Of a DNA stretch of 64,000 nucleotides, positions 34,784 to 43,815 are shown one piece after another. How positions within the stretch are numbered: the first letter of the stretch is position 1; each line of letters opens with the position of its first letter. The notes below the pieces were generated by a model that was not told the DNA's origin, did not search any database, and saw only the letters and a program-made list of their open reading frames with translations. Made by a program: the position numbers and the translations under genes. Source of the DNA: Microbacterium ureisolvens (GTDB lineage Bacteria > Actinomycetota > Actinomycetes > Actinomycetales > Microbacteriaceae). The DNA lies in the NCBI RefSeq assembly GCF_015278315.1, contig NZ_JADIJE010000008.1, forward strand, positions 124,001 to 188,000. Reading direction: 5' to 3'.

Positions 34784-36094
34784 TCAGTCCCGGGGGGCCG
34801 CGAGACGCGCGCGCACGTCGCCGAGCTCGGCCGTCACGGTGTGCTCCGGTGCGTCGTCGATGCCATCGAGCGTCTCCTCGAGGAGCTCCGGGGCCGTGAG
34901 GCGTCGCGGGCTCTTCTCGATGGCCGCGGGCTCGCTCACCGCGTCGAGCTTCGTCGCATCGATGCCGGGGAACTTGCGCGCGCTGACCAGGACGCGGGTC
35001 TCGAGAGAACCGGCGAAGCGGTTGTAGCTGTCGACCGTGCGCTCGATGGCGCGGCGGAGATCGTCGGCGTGCGATGCGAGGGATCCGAGCCGCTCGTAGA
35101 GCTGGTTGCCCAGGTCGAAGAGCGCGCGGGCCTCGTGTGAGACGTCCTGCTGGGTCCAGGTGTAGGCGACCGTCTTGAGCACCGCCCAGAGGTTGACGGG
35201 CGACGCGAGCGCCACGCGCTTGCCGAACGCGTAGTCGAGGAGCGACGGGTCTTCTTCGAGCGCGGCCGCGAGGAGCGACTCGCTGGGCACGAAACAGACC
35301 ACGAACTCGGGGCTCGACGACAGCCCGGCCCAGTACGTCTTGCGGGCCAGGGCGTCGACGTGCGCCCGCACGGCCTTGACGTGCTTGTCGAGCAGCGCTC
35401 GCCGCCGAGCGGCCTCGGCACCCTGGGCGGTCAGCGGGATCGCGCTCGCCTCGAGGAAGGCGTCCAGCGGCACCTTCGCATCGACGGCGATCGCCTTCTC
35501 ACCGGGCAGCCGGATCACCATGTCGGGGCGCCCGGCGCCGGCGTCCGTCGTGATCGACGTCTGCAGCTCGAAGTCGACATGCCGCGTGAGCCCGGCCGCT
35601 TCCACGACGCGCCGCAGCTGGGTCTCGCCCCACACGCCGCGCGTGCTGCCCGAGCGCAGGGCTCCGGCGAGCGACTCGGTGGTGGCGCGCAGCGCCTCGT
35701 CGGATTCGTGGGCGCGCCGCAGCTGCTCGGCGAGCGTGCCGAACTGCGTGTGGCGGTCGCGCTCGAGCTCGTCGACCTTGCTGTGCATGGCAGCCAAAGT
35801 CTCTTGCACCGGCGCGAGCGCCCGCAGCACCGACTGCTCGCGCCGCTCGCGCTCCTCGCGGGCCGCCTGATCGTGCCGGGCCTGCAAGGCGAGGTCGCGG
35901 TAGAGGAGCTGCTGATGCTCCAGCTGCGCCTGCACGCCCTGGCGTGAGGCATCCGACGCCGCCAGACGGGCGGTGAGGTCGGCGTGCTCGCGAGCCCCCC
36001 GCGCGGCCGCGCGCGCCAGTCCGGCCGCCCACCCCGCCACCGCGCCGATGGCGAGGCAGGCGATCACCACCACACTGATCACGACTGCGTCCAT
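34784..36094 (-). CDS. rmuC: DNA recombination protein RmuC
   Basis: A 436-residue member of the RmuC family, which limits inversions and has a restriction-nuclease-like core. It has an N-terminal membrane helix (about residues 4-26), a long coiled coil (30-130), and the core with RGVWGETQLRRVVEAAGL, PDMVIRLPGEKAIAVDAKVPLDAF and SPEFVVCFVPSE. The DAK segment corresponds to the PD-(D/E)xK-type active site. The purine stretch GGAGG is very close to the ATG, so a start a few codons later is possible. Confidence 0.92.
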   Translation of the reverse strand: MDAVVISVVVIACLAIGAVAGWAAGLARAAARGAREHADLTARLAASDASRQGVQAQLEHQQLLYRDLALQARHDQAAREERERREQSVLRALAPVQETLAAMHSKVDELERDRHTQFGTLAEQLRRAHESDEALRATTESLAGALRSGSTRGVWGETQLRRVVEAAGLTRHVDFELQTSITTDAGAGRPDMVIRLPGEKAIAVDAKVPLDAFLEASAIPLTAQGAEAARRRALLDKHVKAVRAHVDALARKTYWAGLSSSPEFVVCFVPSESLLAAALEEDPSLLDYAFGKRVALASPVNLWAVLKTVAYTWTQQDVSHEARALFDLGNQLYERLGSLASHADDLRRAIERTVDSYNRFAGSLETRVLVSARKFPGIDATKLDAVSEPAAIEKSPRRLTAPELLEETLDGIDDAPEHTVTAELGDVRARLAAPRD

Positions 36095-36157
36095 GCCTCC
36101 AGCGTGCAGGATGCCTCCGACATCGCCGCGACCCCGCGCGGCGGCATCCGATCGCGG

Positions 36158-36760
36158 CTACGCCACGGCGAACGAGACCGCCGGCGCCTCGGCGACCGCG
36201 ATCTGCGACACCCGCACGCCGACGGCCCCGGCCAGCGACTCGATGTCGGCGGCCCCGAGACGGCGCGCGGCGTCGATCATCACGTGGGCGCACGCGAGCG
36301 CATCGGCGGTGGCGTTGTGATGCGGGAAGTCGGCGAAGCCGGCCTCGGCGGCGACGAAGGGAAGCCGGTAGGACTCCAGCCGGTACACCTTGCGGGCGAC
36401 CTGCAGGCTGCACGCGTACCGGTACGGCGGGCACTCGTCGCCGGTCGCGTCGCACGCGCGCTTGAGGACCGCCATGTCGAAGCCGGCGTTGTGGGCGACG
36501 AGGATGTCGTCTCCGACGAAGGCGGCGAGGGGAGCCAGCTGCTGCGTCCAGGTCGCGGCGTCGGCGACGTCCTCGGACCGGATGCCGTGGATGCGCACGT
36601 TCAGCTCGAAGAAGACGTCGTGGCCGGCCGGGGGACGGATCAGCCACCCGGTCTTATCGACGATCCGCCCGTCGCGCACGCGGACGAGCCCGACCGCGCA
36701 CGCCGAGGCGTTGCTGGAGTTCGCCGTCTCGAAGTCGATCGCGGTGAAGTCCAGTGGCAC
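36158..36760 (-). CDS. DnaQ-like 3'-5' exonuclease (DEDDh family)
   Basis: A 200-residue exonuclease domain similar to DNA polymerase III epsilon and to stand-alone proofreading or RNA-trimming enzymes. Exo I is FTAIDFETAN (Asp, Glu), Exo II is VAHNAGFDMAVL, and Exo III is NATADALACA with the preceding HH pair. The GTG at 36760 removes an unlikely 26-residue leader; ATG 36838 would lie inside the divergent gene's start. No good ribosome site is seen, so the start is the least certain part. Confidence 0.85.
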   Translation of the reverse strand: MPLDFTAIDFETANSSNASACAVGLVRVRDGRIVDKTGWLIRPPAGHDVFFELNVRIHGIRSEDVADAATWTQQLAPLAAFVGDDILVAHNAGFDMAVLKRACDATGDECPPYRYACSLQVARKVYRLESYRLPFVAAEAGFADFPHHNATADALACAHVMIDAARRLGAADIESLAGAVGVRVSQIAVAEAPAVSFAVA

Positions 36761-36824
36761 CTCCCCAGACTCACCCGGGCACCGCCGGTCCGCCGGAAGG
36801 CGCGCCGAGCGGCCACCTCCGTCA

Positions 36825-36830
36825 TAGAGT
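36825..36830 (+). promoter_or_regulatory. -10 element, leaderless methyltransferase gene
   Basis: TAGAGT is 6 nt before the ATG at 36837. Confidence 0.6.
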
Positions 36831-36836
36831 CGGGGC

Positions 36837-37595
36837 ATGGCCGGTCGCGAGGAGATGTCGCTGTCATTCGGTGCCGCCGCCCGCGCTTACGAGGCCGGAC
36901 GCCCGGACTACCCGCGCGAGTCGGTGGAGTGGCTGCTCGGCCCGGCCCGCGAGCCCGGACGCGCGGTGCGGGCGGCCGACGTCGGCGCCGGCACCGGCAA
37001 GCTCACCCGCACGATCGTCGAGGCGGGCGCGGAAGTCGTCGCCATCGACCCCGATGCCGAGATGCTCGCCGCCCTGCGGGAGCACGTGCACGGCGTTCCC
37101 ACCTTCGTGGGGACGGGAGAGCGGATGCCGCTGCCCGACGCGTCCGTCGACGCGGTGCTCCTCGGGCAGGCGTGGCACTGGGTCGATCCGGTCGCCGCGT
37201 CGGCCGAGGCCGGCCGGGTGCTGCGCAGCGGTGGCGTGCTGGGACTGGTGTGGAACATCCGCGACGAGTCCGATCCGTGGGTCGCGCGGCTCACCGCGGC
37301 GATGCACGGCAGCCACGCCGAGGAGATGCTCGCGGGCGACGGACCCCGGGTCGCCGACCCGTTCGCAGGGCTGGAAGCCCGCACGTGGACCTGGACGCGC
37401 CCGATCTCGCGGGCGGCGCTGCTCGACATGGTCGCCTCGCGCAGCTACATCATCACCGCGCCCGAAGCCGAGCGCGCCGCCATCCTCACCGCGGTCGCAG
37501 CGCTGTTCGACGAGCGCCGGATCACCGACGCCACCGGCGCGGAGGTCGTCGACCTGCCGTACGTCACGCACGCCTACCGCGGCATCCGCCCCTGA
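36837..37595 (+). CDS. Class I SAM-dependent methyltransferase
   Basis: A 252-residue methyltransferase_11/25-type enzyme. The SAM site motif I is AADVGAGTGKLTR; the acidic residue after strand 2 is in VVAIDPDAEMLAAL; motif III/IV region is AVLLGQAWHWVDP, typical of the family whose members end the fourth strand with QAxHW. The N-terminal FGAAARAYEAGRPDYP motif matches trans-aconitate- or ubiquinone-type methyltransferase relatives. Substrate unknown. Confidence 0.88.
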   Translation: MAGREEMSLSFGAAARAYEAGRPDYPRESVEWLLGPAREPGRAVRAADVGAGTGKLTRTIVEAGAEVVAIDPDAEMLAALREHVHGVPTFVGTGERMPLPDASVDAVLLGQAWHWVDPVAASAEAGRVLRSGGVLGLVWNIRDESDPWVARLTAAMHGSHAEEMLAGDGPRVADPFAGLEARTWTWTRPISRAALLDMVASRSYIITAPEAERAAILTAVAALFDERRITDATGAEVVDLPYVTHAYRGIRP

Positions 37596-37670
37596 GGCGA
37601 GTTGCGGCGCACGCGGTCCGCGCGCACCGCGGTCCGGTGCACCCGGGACCACCGCGACGACGTGGGCGGC

Positions 37671-38327
37671 CTACGCCCGCACCGCGCCCACGACGTGCCA
37701 CGGTCCGCTGCGACCGCGGTAGCGCGGCTCGAAGCCGCGTCCACGCAGGACGGCGATCATCCCGTCCGGCGTGTGCGCGAAGGCGCGGTACGGGTTGCCG
37801 GTCAGTGTGTACACCGCGTTGATCGCGCGGGCCATGACGCGCGCGAACAGGCTGTACGTCGGGTGGCTGAACACCACGGCGCGCCGTCCTCGTCCGGCGG
37901 CGGCGCCGAGGAGACCCTCGTAGTCCGGGTAGCAGCAGACCACGCGATGCAGCACGACGATGTCCGAGGGCTCGACGGCCTCCGGGGTCCCGGCCAGGTC
38001 GATCCCCAGCATCCGTGTCACGCGATCGCGCAGGCCCGCATCCTCGAGCAGCCGCGTCGCCTCGGGCTCGTAGGCGGAGGACAGCTCGACGTTCGTCGTG
38101 TGGGACGCGCCGCGCTTGAGCGCCTCGAGCTGGATGTCGCCGATGCCGCCGCCGATCTCGAGCACCGACGAGCCCTCGAGGCCGACCGCCTCGGCGAACT
38201 CGAGGACGAGCCGGGCGCTGGGCGTAAGACCCTCGCGCCGGTAGCGCCGCGCCAGGCGGCGGGCGAACCGCGCGTTGAACTCGCGGTCGAAGTCCTCCGG
38301 CGTCTGCGGTGCGCAGCACTCGTCCAC
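37671..38327 (-). CDS. SAM-dependent methyltransferase (class I)
   Basis: A 218-residue methyltransferase fold. Motif I is [18 protein letters not shown], the post-strand-2 acid is in [12 protein letters not shown], and strand 4 is [19 protein letters not shown] doublet near the N-terminus ([12 protein letters not shown]) is unusual and may bind metal. The substrate is unknown. Predicted leaderless: GATACT lies 6 nt before the GTG at 38327. Confidence 0.82.
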   Translation of the reverse strand: MDECCAPQTPEDFDREFNARFARRLARRYRREGLTPSARLVLEFAEAVGLEGSSVLEIGGGIGDIQLEALKRGASHTTNVELSSAYEPEATRLLEDAGLRDRVTRMLGIDLAGTPEAVEPSDIVVLHRVVCCYPDYEGLLGAAAGRGRRAVVFSHPTYSLFARVMARAINAVYTLTGNPYRAFAHTPDGMIAVLRGRGFEPRYRGRSGPWHVVGAVRA

Positions 38328-38333
38328 GCGGTC

Positions 38334-38339
38334 AGTATC
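38334..38339 (-). promoter_or_regulatory. -10 element, leaderless methyltransferase gene (start 38327)
   Basis: GATACT on the minus strand, 6 nt from the GTG. Confidence 0.52.
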
Positions 38340-38454
38340 CCGCCGGCTCAGCGTCGGGGCAACGGCTCGAGCCGGGCGGCCGAGGCCCCGCCCGCACCAG
38401 CCGGGCTGCTGCCGTCGCGTCGCGGCCGGCGAGCGCGGTGTCGTGCCCGTGGCG

Positions 38455-38460
38455 TACGGT
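38455..38460 (+). promoter_or_regulatory. -10 element, leaderless RibD-like gene
   Basis: TACGGT is 6 nt before the GTG at 38467. Confidence 0.55.
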
Positions 38461-38466
38461 TGCGCC

Positions 38467-39078
38467 GTGCGCACCCTCACCGTCTGCAATTTCGTCACCG
38501 TCGACGGCCGCTACGAAGACGACGACCACGACATCGTGTCCTTCTTCGAGCACCAGCATCCCGACTATCGCGGGGCCGACACCTTCGACCACTACACCAC
38601 CGGCCTCATGCGCGCTTCGAACACGCTCGTGCTCTCGGGGCGTCGCTCGGCCCTCGGCAACCTCGGCTACTGGACGGGCGTGCGCGAGGATCCCGAGGCC
38701 ACCGCCATCCGTCGCGAGTTCGCCGAGCTGATCCTCGAGATCGAGAAGATCGTGGTGTCCGACACGATCACCGAGGACGACATCGCGCCCTATCGGAACG
38801 TCCGCATCGTGCCCGTCGCCGACGCGCGGTCGGAGATCGCCGCACTCAAGCGGAGCGACGGGCGCGGCATCCTGATCCTCCTCGGCCGGATCCTGTGGAA
38901 CGACCTCATGCACGCCGGCCTGGTCGACGAGCTGCACCTCGTGACCTTCCCCCTCATCGCCGGCACGGGCGTGCCGCTGTTCGACTCCCGCCCTCCCGTC
39001 GCCCTCAAGCTCCTCGAGACCCGAGCGTGGGAGGAATCGGGCAATGTGCTCATGAGATGGCGCGTCGACCCCGACTGA
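38467..39078 (+). CDS. Dihydrofolate reductase / RibD C-terminal fold protein
   Basis: A 203-residue protein of the RibD_C (deaminase-reductase) family. The N-terminal strand is [49 protein letters not shown] and [17 protein letters not shown] match the NADPH-binding fold and the family's C-terminal signature. Members are often stand-alone reductases of unknown substrate, not true dihydrofolate reductases. Predicted leaderless. A GGATGCC-arm terminator follows. Confidence 0.85.
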   Translation: MRTLTVCNFVTVDGRYEDDDHDIVSFFEHQHPDYRGADTFDHYTTGLMRASNTLVLSGRRSALGNLGYWTGVREDPEATAIRREFAELILEIEKIVVSDTITEDDIAPYRNVRIVPVADARSEIAALKRSDGRGILILLGRILWNDLMHAGLVDELHLVTFPLIAGTGVPLFDSRPPVALKLLETRAWEESGNVLMRWRVDPD

Positions 39079-39089
39079 CGTGGGGACGG

Positions 39090-39114
39090 CGGATGCCGCG
39101 GGCCGCGGCATCCG
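39090..39114 (+). terminator. Hairpin with GGATGCC/GGCATCC arms
   Basis: 12-bp stem (39090-39101 with 39103-39114) with a single-base loop; nearly a perfect palindrome. It follows the RibD-like gene and precedes ychF. Confidence 0.65.
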
Positions 39115-39176
39115 TCGTCATCTTCTCGGCAGGCCACTGAAGCGTCCGCCCGGCGAGGCGTCGCGGTCGGGCCATC

Positions 39177-39182
39177 TAGACT
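39177..39182 (+). promoter_or_regulatory. -10 element, leaderless ychF
   Basis: TAGACT is 8 nt before GTG 39191. An ATG at 39185 is too close to this element to be the start. Confidence 0.55.
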
Positions 39183-39190
39183 GGATGCCC

Positions 39191-40264
39191 GTGGCTCTCA
39201 CCATCGGAATCGTCGGTCTCCCCAACGTCGGCAAGTCGACCCTCTTCAACGCGCTGACCAAGAACCAGGTGCTCGCCGCGAACTACCCGTTCGCGACGAT
39301 CGAGCCCAACATCGGCGTGGTCAACCTGCCCGACGAGCGGCTCGACAAGCTCGCCGAGATCTTCGGCTCGGAGCGCATCCTGCCGGCGGCGGTGTCGTTC
39401 GTCGACATCGCGGGCATCGTCCGCGGCGCGTCGGAAGGCGAGGGGCTCGGCAACAAGTTCCTCGCGAACATCCGCGAGGCCGACGCCATCGCGCAGGTGG
39501 TGCGCGGCTTCGCCGACGACGACGTGGTCCACGTCGACGGTGCGGTGAACCCGCGCAGCGACATGGAGACGATCAACGCCGAGCTGCAGCTCGCCGACCT
39601 CGAGACCCTCGAGCGCGCGATCACGCGCTACGAGAAGGAGGTCAAGGGGCGAAAGCTCGATCCGGCCGTCCTCGCGACGGCGGTCGAGGCGCGCGAGGCG
39701 CTCCAGCGCGGCGAGCTGCTGTCCGCGTCGGGGATCGACCTGACTCCCATCAAGGAACTGGGCCTGCTGACGGCGAAGCCGTTCATCTTCGTGTTCAACG
39801 TCGACGAGGCGGTGCTGACGGATGCCGCGCGCAAGGCCGAGCTCGCGGCACTGGTCGCTCCGGCCCAGGCCGTGTTCCTGGACGCGAAGATCGAATCCGA
39901 GCTCATCGACCTCGACCCGGAGGACGCCGCGGAGCTGCTGGCGTCGACAGGGCAGGACGAGTCGGGCCTCGACCAGCTGGCCCGCATCGGCTTCGACACG
40001 CTCGGGCTGCAGACCTACTTGACGGCCGGCCCCAAGGAGGCGCGCGCCTGGACCATCGGCAAGGGCTGGAAGGCGCCCCAGGCGGCCGGCGTGATCCACA
40101 CCGACTTCGAGAAGGGCTTCATTAAGGCCGAAGTCATCTCCTACGACGACCTCGTCGCGACCGGCTCGGTCATCGAGGCCCGCGCCAAGGGCAAGGCCCG
40201 CCTGGAGGGCAAGGACTACGTCATGCAGGACGGCGACGTCGTCGAGTTCCGGTTCAACGTCTGA
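39191..40264 (+). CDS. ychF: Redox-regulated ATPase YchF (Obg family)
   Basis: A 357-residue P-loop protein of the TRAFAC class that prefers ATP; it associates with ribosomes and oxidative-stress responses. G1 is GIVGLPNVGKSTLFNAL, G3 is VDIAGIVRGAS, and the altered G4 motif is VFNVDEAVL, where Obg GTPases have NKxD; this explains the ATP preference. A C-terminal TGS domain runs from about residue 275. GTG 39191 gives the family's normal MALTIGIVG start and the correct promoter distance. Confidence 0.96.
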   Translation: MALTIGIVGLPNVGKSTLFNALTKNQVLAANYPFATIEPNIGVVNLPDERLDKLAEIFGSERILPAAVSFVDIAGIVRGASEGEGLGNKFLANIREADAIAQVVRGFADDDVVHVDGAVNPRSDMETINAELQLADLETLERAITRYEKEVKGRKLDPAVLATAVEAREALQRGELLSASGIDLTPIKELGLLTAKPFIFVFNVDEAVLTDAARKAELAALVAPAQAVFLDAKIESELIDLDPEDAAELLASTGQDESGLDQLARIGFDTLGLQTYLTAGPKEARAWTIGKGWKAPQAAGVIHTDFEKGFIKAEVISYDDLVATGSVIEARAKGKARLEGKDYVMQDGDVVEFRFNV

Positions 40265-40327
40265 GCCGACACCCCGCCCGTTCGGGCGCCGAGTACCGTC
40301 CAGCCCCCGCGAGAGGAACAGAACACC

Positions 40328-41017
40328 GTGGCTGACACCCAGATCTTCGAGCCCGAGGGCCGCGCCATCCCGTACGCCGACGACAAGGTCGTCGGTCCCA
40401 CCCTCGTGCTGCTGCCCGGGCTGGGACTGAACATCAGCTACCTCGGCCCGCTCGCCCATGCCCTCGTCGAAGAGGACTTCCACATCGTGCGGATCGGCCC
40501 GCGCCACCCCTCGAGCGCGGCCGACCAGGACGTCACGATGCACGACCTCGCGCAGGACGTCGCGGATGTGATGCGCCACCTCGGCATCGGCAGCGCCTGG
40601 GTCGGCGGCCACGCGTTCGGCGGATCCGTCGCGCGCGCCGTGTCGCTCGACCACCCCGAACTCGTCAGCGGCGTGCTCCTGCTGGGCGTCGAGGGCGCCG
40701 AGCTCACCGACGAGCTGCACGCCGAGGGCTCGGAGATCCCCGAGCAGGCCCGCGATGCGGCAGTGGAGTCGCTGCAGCGCGGCGCGCAGCTGGCCACTCC
40801 CGAGCTCGAGTGGTCGTCCCTGGCCCCCGCAGTGCCGGTGCTCGTGGTGCAGGGCGCGGAAGACCGCATGACGCCGCCGGCCAACGGCGAGCAGCTGCGG
40901 GCGTCGGCCCCCGACCGCGTCAGCGTCGTGAGCGTCGAGGGCGCCGGCCACCTGTTCCCCGTGACGCACGTGGGTGCGACGGCGTGGCCGATCGAGGATT
41001 ACCTCGACTGGGACTGA
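40328..41017 (+). CDS. Alpha/beta hydrolase-fold protein lacking the nucleophile Ser
   Basis: A 229-residue alpha/beta hydrolase fold: strand and oxyanion region LVLLPGLGLN, nucleophile elbow VGGHAFGGSVARAV, the Asp in VQGAEDRMTPP and the His in EGAGHLFPVTH. The elbow should read G-x-S-x-G, but the serine is alanine (G-H-A-F-G), while the Asp and His positions remain. It is therefore either inactive as a hydrolase and used for binding, or employs another residue (as seen in some hydrolase-fold lyases and dehalogenase relatives). GAGAGGAAC upstream supports the GTG start. The gene follows ychF on the same strand. Confidence 0.82.
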   Translation: MADTQIFEPEGRAIPYADDKVVGPTLVLLPGLGLNISYLGPLAHALVEEDFHIVRIGPRHPSSAADQDVTMHDLAQDVADVMRHLGIGSAWVGGHAFGGSVARAVSLDHPELVSGVLLLGVEGAELTDELHAEGSEIPEQARDAAVESLQRGAQLATPELEWSSLAPAVPVLVVQGAEDRMTPPANGEQLRASAPDRVSVVSVEGAGHLFPVTHVGATAWPIEDYLDWD

Positions 41018-41070
41018 GGCACCTGCCTCGCCGACCCGGCGACGCTGAGCCCCGGCGGAAGCCCGAGCAC

Positions 41071-41412
41071 TCAGCCTTCCGGGTCGTCCTGGAACGCGCG
41101 CACTTCCTGCGCGCAGTGGGTCGCGACCGCCATCTTCGCCGCCCACTCCAGCGCCGCCTCGTACGAGGGTAGCTCCAGCACCGAGTAGCCGCCCTCGAGA
41201 TGGGTCGTGTCCGCGTAGGTGCCCTGCGTGACGTTGCCCGACTCATCGACCATGACCGGCGCGATGCTCTCGTCGATCCCGCCTCCGAAGACCCAGACGC
41301 CGGCATCCTTCGCCTCCTGCACCACGGCATACGAGGCCTTGGCGACGGCCGGGAACTCCTGCTCCGTCAGCACCACGGCGGAGCTTGGAAAAGAGATCAT
41401 GTACTTCGTCAT
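41071..41412 (-). CDS. YCII/DGPF-like protein
   Basis: A 113-residue ferredoxin-like-fold protein similar to the YciI and DGPF (sigma-ECF-associated) family: the N-terminal strand TKYMISFP, a central GVWVFGGGIDES region, and a C-terminal segment GGYSVLELPSYEAALEWA. Such proteins are small enzymes or accessory proteins without a settled role. GAAGGAG is upstream of the ATG. It lies downstream of the flavoprotein gene on the same strand. Confidence 0.72.
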   Translation of the reverse strand: MTKYMISFPSSAVVLTEQEFPAVAKASYAVVQEAKDAGVWVFGGGIDESIAPVMVDESGNVTQGTYADTTHLEGGYSVLELPSYEAALEWAAKMAVATHCAQEVRAFQDDPEG

Positions 41413-41514
41413 CGCAGCTGCTCCTTCGTCGGAGGAGTGACCGTCGCGGTCGGGGGAGTGACGGAGACCATCCTGGCCGACGCGGGCGCTTCGCGCACCC
41501 GGTGGGTGCTTTCC

Positions 41515-42891
41515 TCAGCCGCGGCCGGCGAACTCCGCGAGGCGTTCACGACCGGGGATGATGTGCTCCTTCAGGCGCGTGCGCGCCGCGAGCACCGCCG
41601 GATCGTCGGCGCGTTCCGGCGGGATCCGGGAGGGGTTGAGCGGCGTGGTGTTCGACCAGTCGCGCAGGTCCGTCTCCCTCGTCATCGCGAGCGACGCGTC
41701 GCCGCCGATCACCTGCATCATCGCCCAGTCCGCCGGAGTGTCGGAATAGGGCGACGGCCGGCAGATGCGGTTCTTCTCGTCGTCATCGTCGCGCGTGGCC
41801 TCGACATAGCCGGCCAGGGCGGCGCCGAAGCAGGGGAACCCGACCCGCACGGGCTGCGGCGTGATCGCGTCGGGGGTCCAGATGGGCCGCAGCCCGGGGT
41901 ACTTCAGGCCTTCGGCTGCGCAGTGCACCACGAGCGCGCCGGCGGGTACGCGCACGTCGCCGTCTGCGAATCGCAGGCGGCCGGGCGCGGCGGCGCGCAG
42001 GTGTCCGCGGCGGATGACGTCGCCGATCTCGCGCACGAGGTCGAGCTCCCACGTGGCGAGCGTGGGGGTCTTGGCCATGGTCGGCGTGACCCCGCGATCG
42101 ATGCGCAGCATGACGCCGGCATCCTCCAACCGCAGGAACACGTCGTCGGCGCTCGAGGCCGCCGCAGCAGCCGCCATCGTCTCGGCCGCCATGCCGAGGA
42201 AGATCGCCGGGTCGGGCTGGACGACCGCGCGGTTCAAGAGCCAGGGATCGCGTGCCCTCACCCAGGTGATCGCGTCCGGCCGCACGCCGTTGTGCAGCAG
42301 CCACACGCAGGTGTCGGTGGCGGTCTTGCCGGCGCCGACGATGACGAAGTGCTCGGGTGCCTCGGTCAGCCGGACCAGCTCGTTGACGGCGACGACCCGC
42401 GCCCCGTCGTCGACCGCGAAGGGGGCGGGAGTGAGCGACGGGATGTCGGGCGCCAGGTACCGCCCGTCCACGATGCGTGCCCCGGGGGCGTGGCAGCGCG
42501 CGCCGCTCAGCAGCGAGACGAAACGGCCGTCGCCGAGGTACTCGCAACGGCCGTGGAAGGCGACACGGCCCGTGGCGGTGAGACGCCCGAGCACCCGGTC
42601 ATAGTAGGCGCACACCTCTGCCGCGCTCGCGCGCTCGTGGAGGCCGCGCTCGGGACCGTCCTCCTGCACGCGGCCGCCGCCGAGCAGCGTGGAGGCGACG
42701 CCGTAGAAGGCCGACGCCTGGTGGAGGCGGACGAAGCCGTAGGCGTCGAGCCAGTGGCCACCCGCGCCGTGGCGGCGATCGACGATCGCGACCGAGACGT
42801 CGGGATCGTGAGCGGTGAGGGCGTCGACGAACGCCATCCCCATCGCCCCCGCCCCGACGACCACGTAGTCGACGTCGACGACCGCCTCCAT
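41515..42891 (-). CDS. NAD(P)/FAD-dependent flavoprotein oxidoreductase
   Basis: A 458-residue flavoprotein. The N-terminal FAD dinucleotide fold has VVVGAGAMGMAFVDAL; a second nucleotide site, FVIVGAGKTATDTCVWLL, near residues 175-190 would bind NADPH, as in flavin monooxygenases. HWLDAYGFVRLHQASAFYG and the C-terminal WTPDAITPQPVRVG segment are conserved-looking, but I cannot name the substrate. The ATG at 42891 sits 6 nt after a weak TCTGAT element (42898-42903, minus strand). Confidence is high for the fold and low for the reaction. Confidence 0.78.
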   Translation of the reverse strand: MEAVVDVDYVVVGAGAMGMAFVDALTAHDPDVSVAIVDRRHGAGGHWLDAYGFVRLHQASAFYGVASTLLGGGRVQEDGPERGLHERASAAEVCAYYDRVLGRLTATGRVAFHGRCEYLGDGRFVSLLSGARCHAPGARIVDGRYLAPDIPSLTPAPFAVDDGARVVAVNELVRLTEAPEHFVIVGAGKTATDTCVWLLHNGVRPDAITWVRARDPWLLNRAVVQPDPAIFLGMAAETMAAAAAASSADDVFLRLEDAGVMLRIDRGVTPTMAKTPTLATWELDLVREIGDVIRRGHLRAAAPGRLRFADGDVRVPAGALVVHCAAEGLKYPGLRPIWTPDAITPQPVRVGFPCFGAALAGYVEATRDDDDEKNRICRPSPYSDTPADWAMMQVIGGDASLAMTRETDLRDWSNTTPLNPSRIPPERADDPAVLAARTRLKEHIIPGRERLAEFAGRG

Positions 42892-43036
42892 GCGCTCATC
42901 AGAGCAGTGTGCGGCGCACGCGTCAATGGGGGCGGGTGACGACAGCGTCGGAGGGGTGAGGGAGGACGCTCTTACGCCAGGCACCCCTTCGCGGGCAAGG
43001 GCGCGCTGATGATTCCCGTCTGGGGTGCGCCTCGCC

Positions 43037-43042
43037 GACAAT
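43037..43042 (+). promoter_or_regulatory. -10 element, leaderless PAP2 gene
   Basis: GACAAT is 6 nt before the GTG at 43049. Confidence 0.48.
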
Positions 43043-43048
43043 GGTGCC

Positions 43049-43753
43049 GTGAGCGACACCGAGGAGCAGTACGGCGATCGATCCGCGGCGCTGGAGAGCG
43101 AGCAGTCGCTCCCGCACCCGGATCCGCATCGAGGGATCGTGCTGGTCGTCGGAGTCCTGGCGACCGTGGCGTTCGTGGTGCTGCGATTCATCGTGGCGCT
43201 CGGCGGGCACAACCCGCTGCCGATGGATGTGTGGTGGCACGACCTCATGGTCGCCACCTACAGCGATGTCGGCATCGTCGTCGCGTGGGTTCCTGCCATC
43301 GTGGGCGGGACGATCGGTGTGATCATCATCGGGATCGTGCTGGTGGGCGTCTTCCTCTGGCGACGACGGCGATGGGATGCCGCGAACCTCGCGCTCGCGA
43401 TCATCACCGTCGTCGCGATCGGGGCGCCGATGGCCGCCATCATCGCTCGCGTGCGCCCGGAGAACTCGCTGGCCGAGACCGTGGCGACGTCGTTCCCGTC
43501 CGGTCACACCGCCGTCGCGACAACCCTCGCGGTCACCCTCGGCCTGCTCCTGCGTCGCTGGTACGTGTGGCTGCTCGGTGCGCTGTGGATCCTGTTCATG
43601 ATGTGGAGCCGGACGTACCTCTACGCGCACTGGCTGAGCGACGTGATCGCGGGCATGCTCGAAGGCGTGGCGGTCGCCACACTGGTATGGAGCGCGGTGC
43701 AGGCGCTGCGGGTGAGGCGAGCCATGGCCGCCTCCCCGCCGCGGGAGTCGTGA
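43049..43753 (+). CDS. PAP2 superfamily phosphatase (membrane)
   Basis: A 234-residue integral membrane lipid phosphatase. The three phosphatase motifs are recognisable: a partial motif 1 in IIARVRPENSL, motif 2 SFPSGHTAV and motif 3 SRTYLYAHWLSDVIAG. About six membrane helices. Likely substrates are undecaprenyl diphosphate or phosphatidic-type lipids. Predicted leaderless start at GTG 43049; the ATG at 43025 lies upstream of the -10. Confidence 0.9.
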   Translation: MSDTEEQYGDRSAALESEQSLPHPDPHRGIVLVVGVLATVAFVVLRFIVALGGHNPLPMDVWWHDLMVATYSDVGIVVAWVPAIVGGTIGVIIIGIVLVGVFLWRRRRWDAANLALAIITVVAIGAPMAAIIARVRPENSLAETVATSFPSGHTAVATTLAVTLGLLLRRWYVWLLGALWILFMMWSRTYLYAHWLSDVIAGMLEGVAVATLVWSAVQALRVRRAMAASPPRES

Positions 43754-43803
43754 GTGGTTCCGCGCTGGATTTCAACCCCCCGTTTCGCGCCGCGCCGCCT
43801 GGA

Positions 43804-43809
43804 TACGCT
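43804..43809 (+). promoter_or_regulatory. -10 element, leaderless DUF1206 gene
   Basis: TACGCT is 6 nt before the ATG at 43816. Confidence 0.58.
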
Positions 43810-43815
43810 TCGCGC

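Noticed and set aside
40276..40287. GCCCG/CGGGC hairpin after ychF as a terminator
   Set aside because: Only a 5-bp stem, and the next gene follows closely on the same strand without a clear promoter; read-through is as likely.
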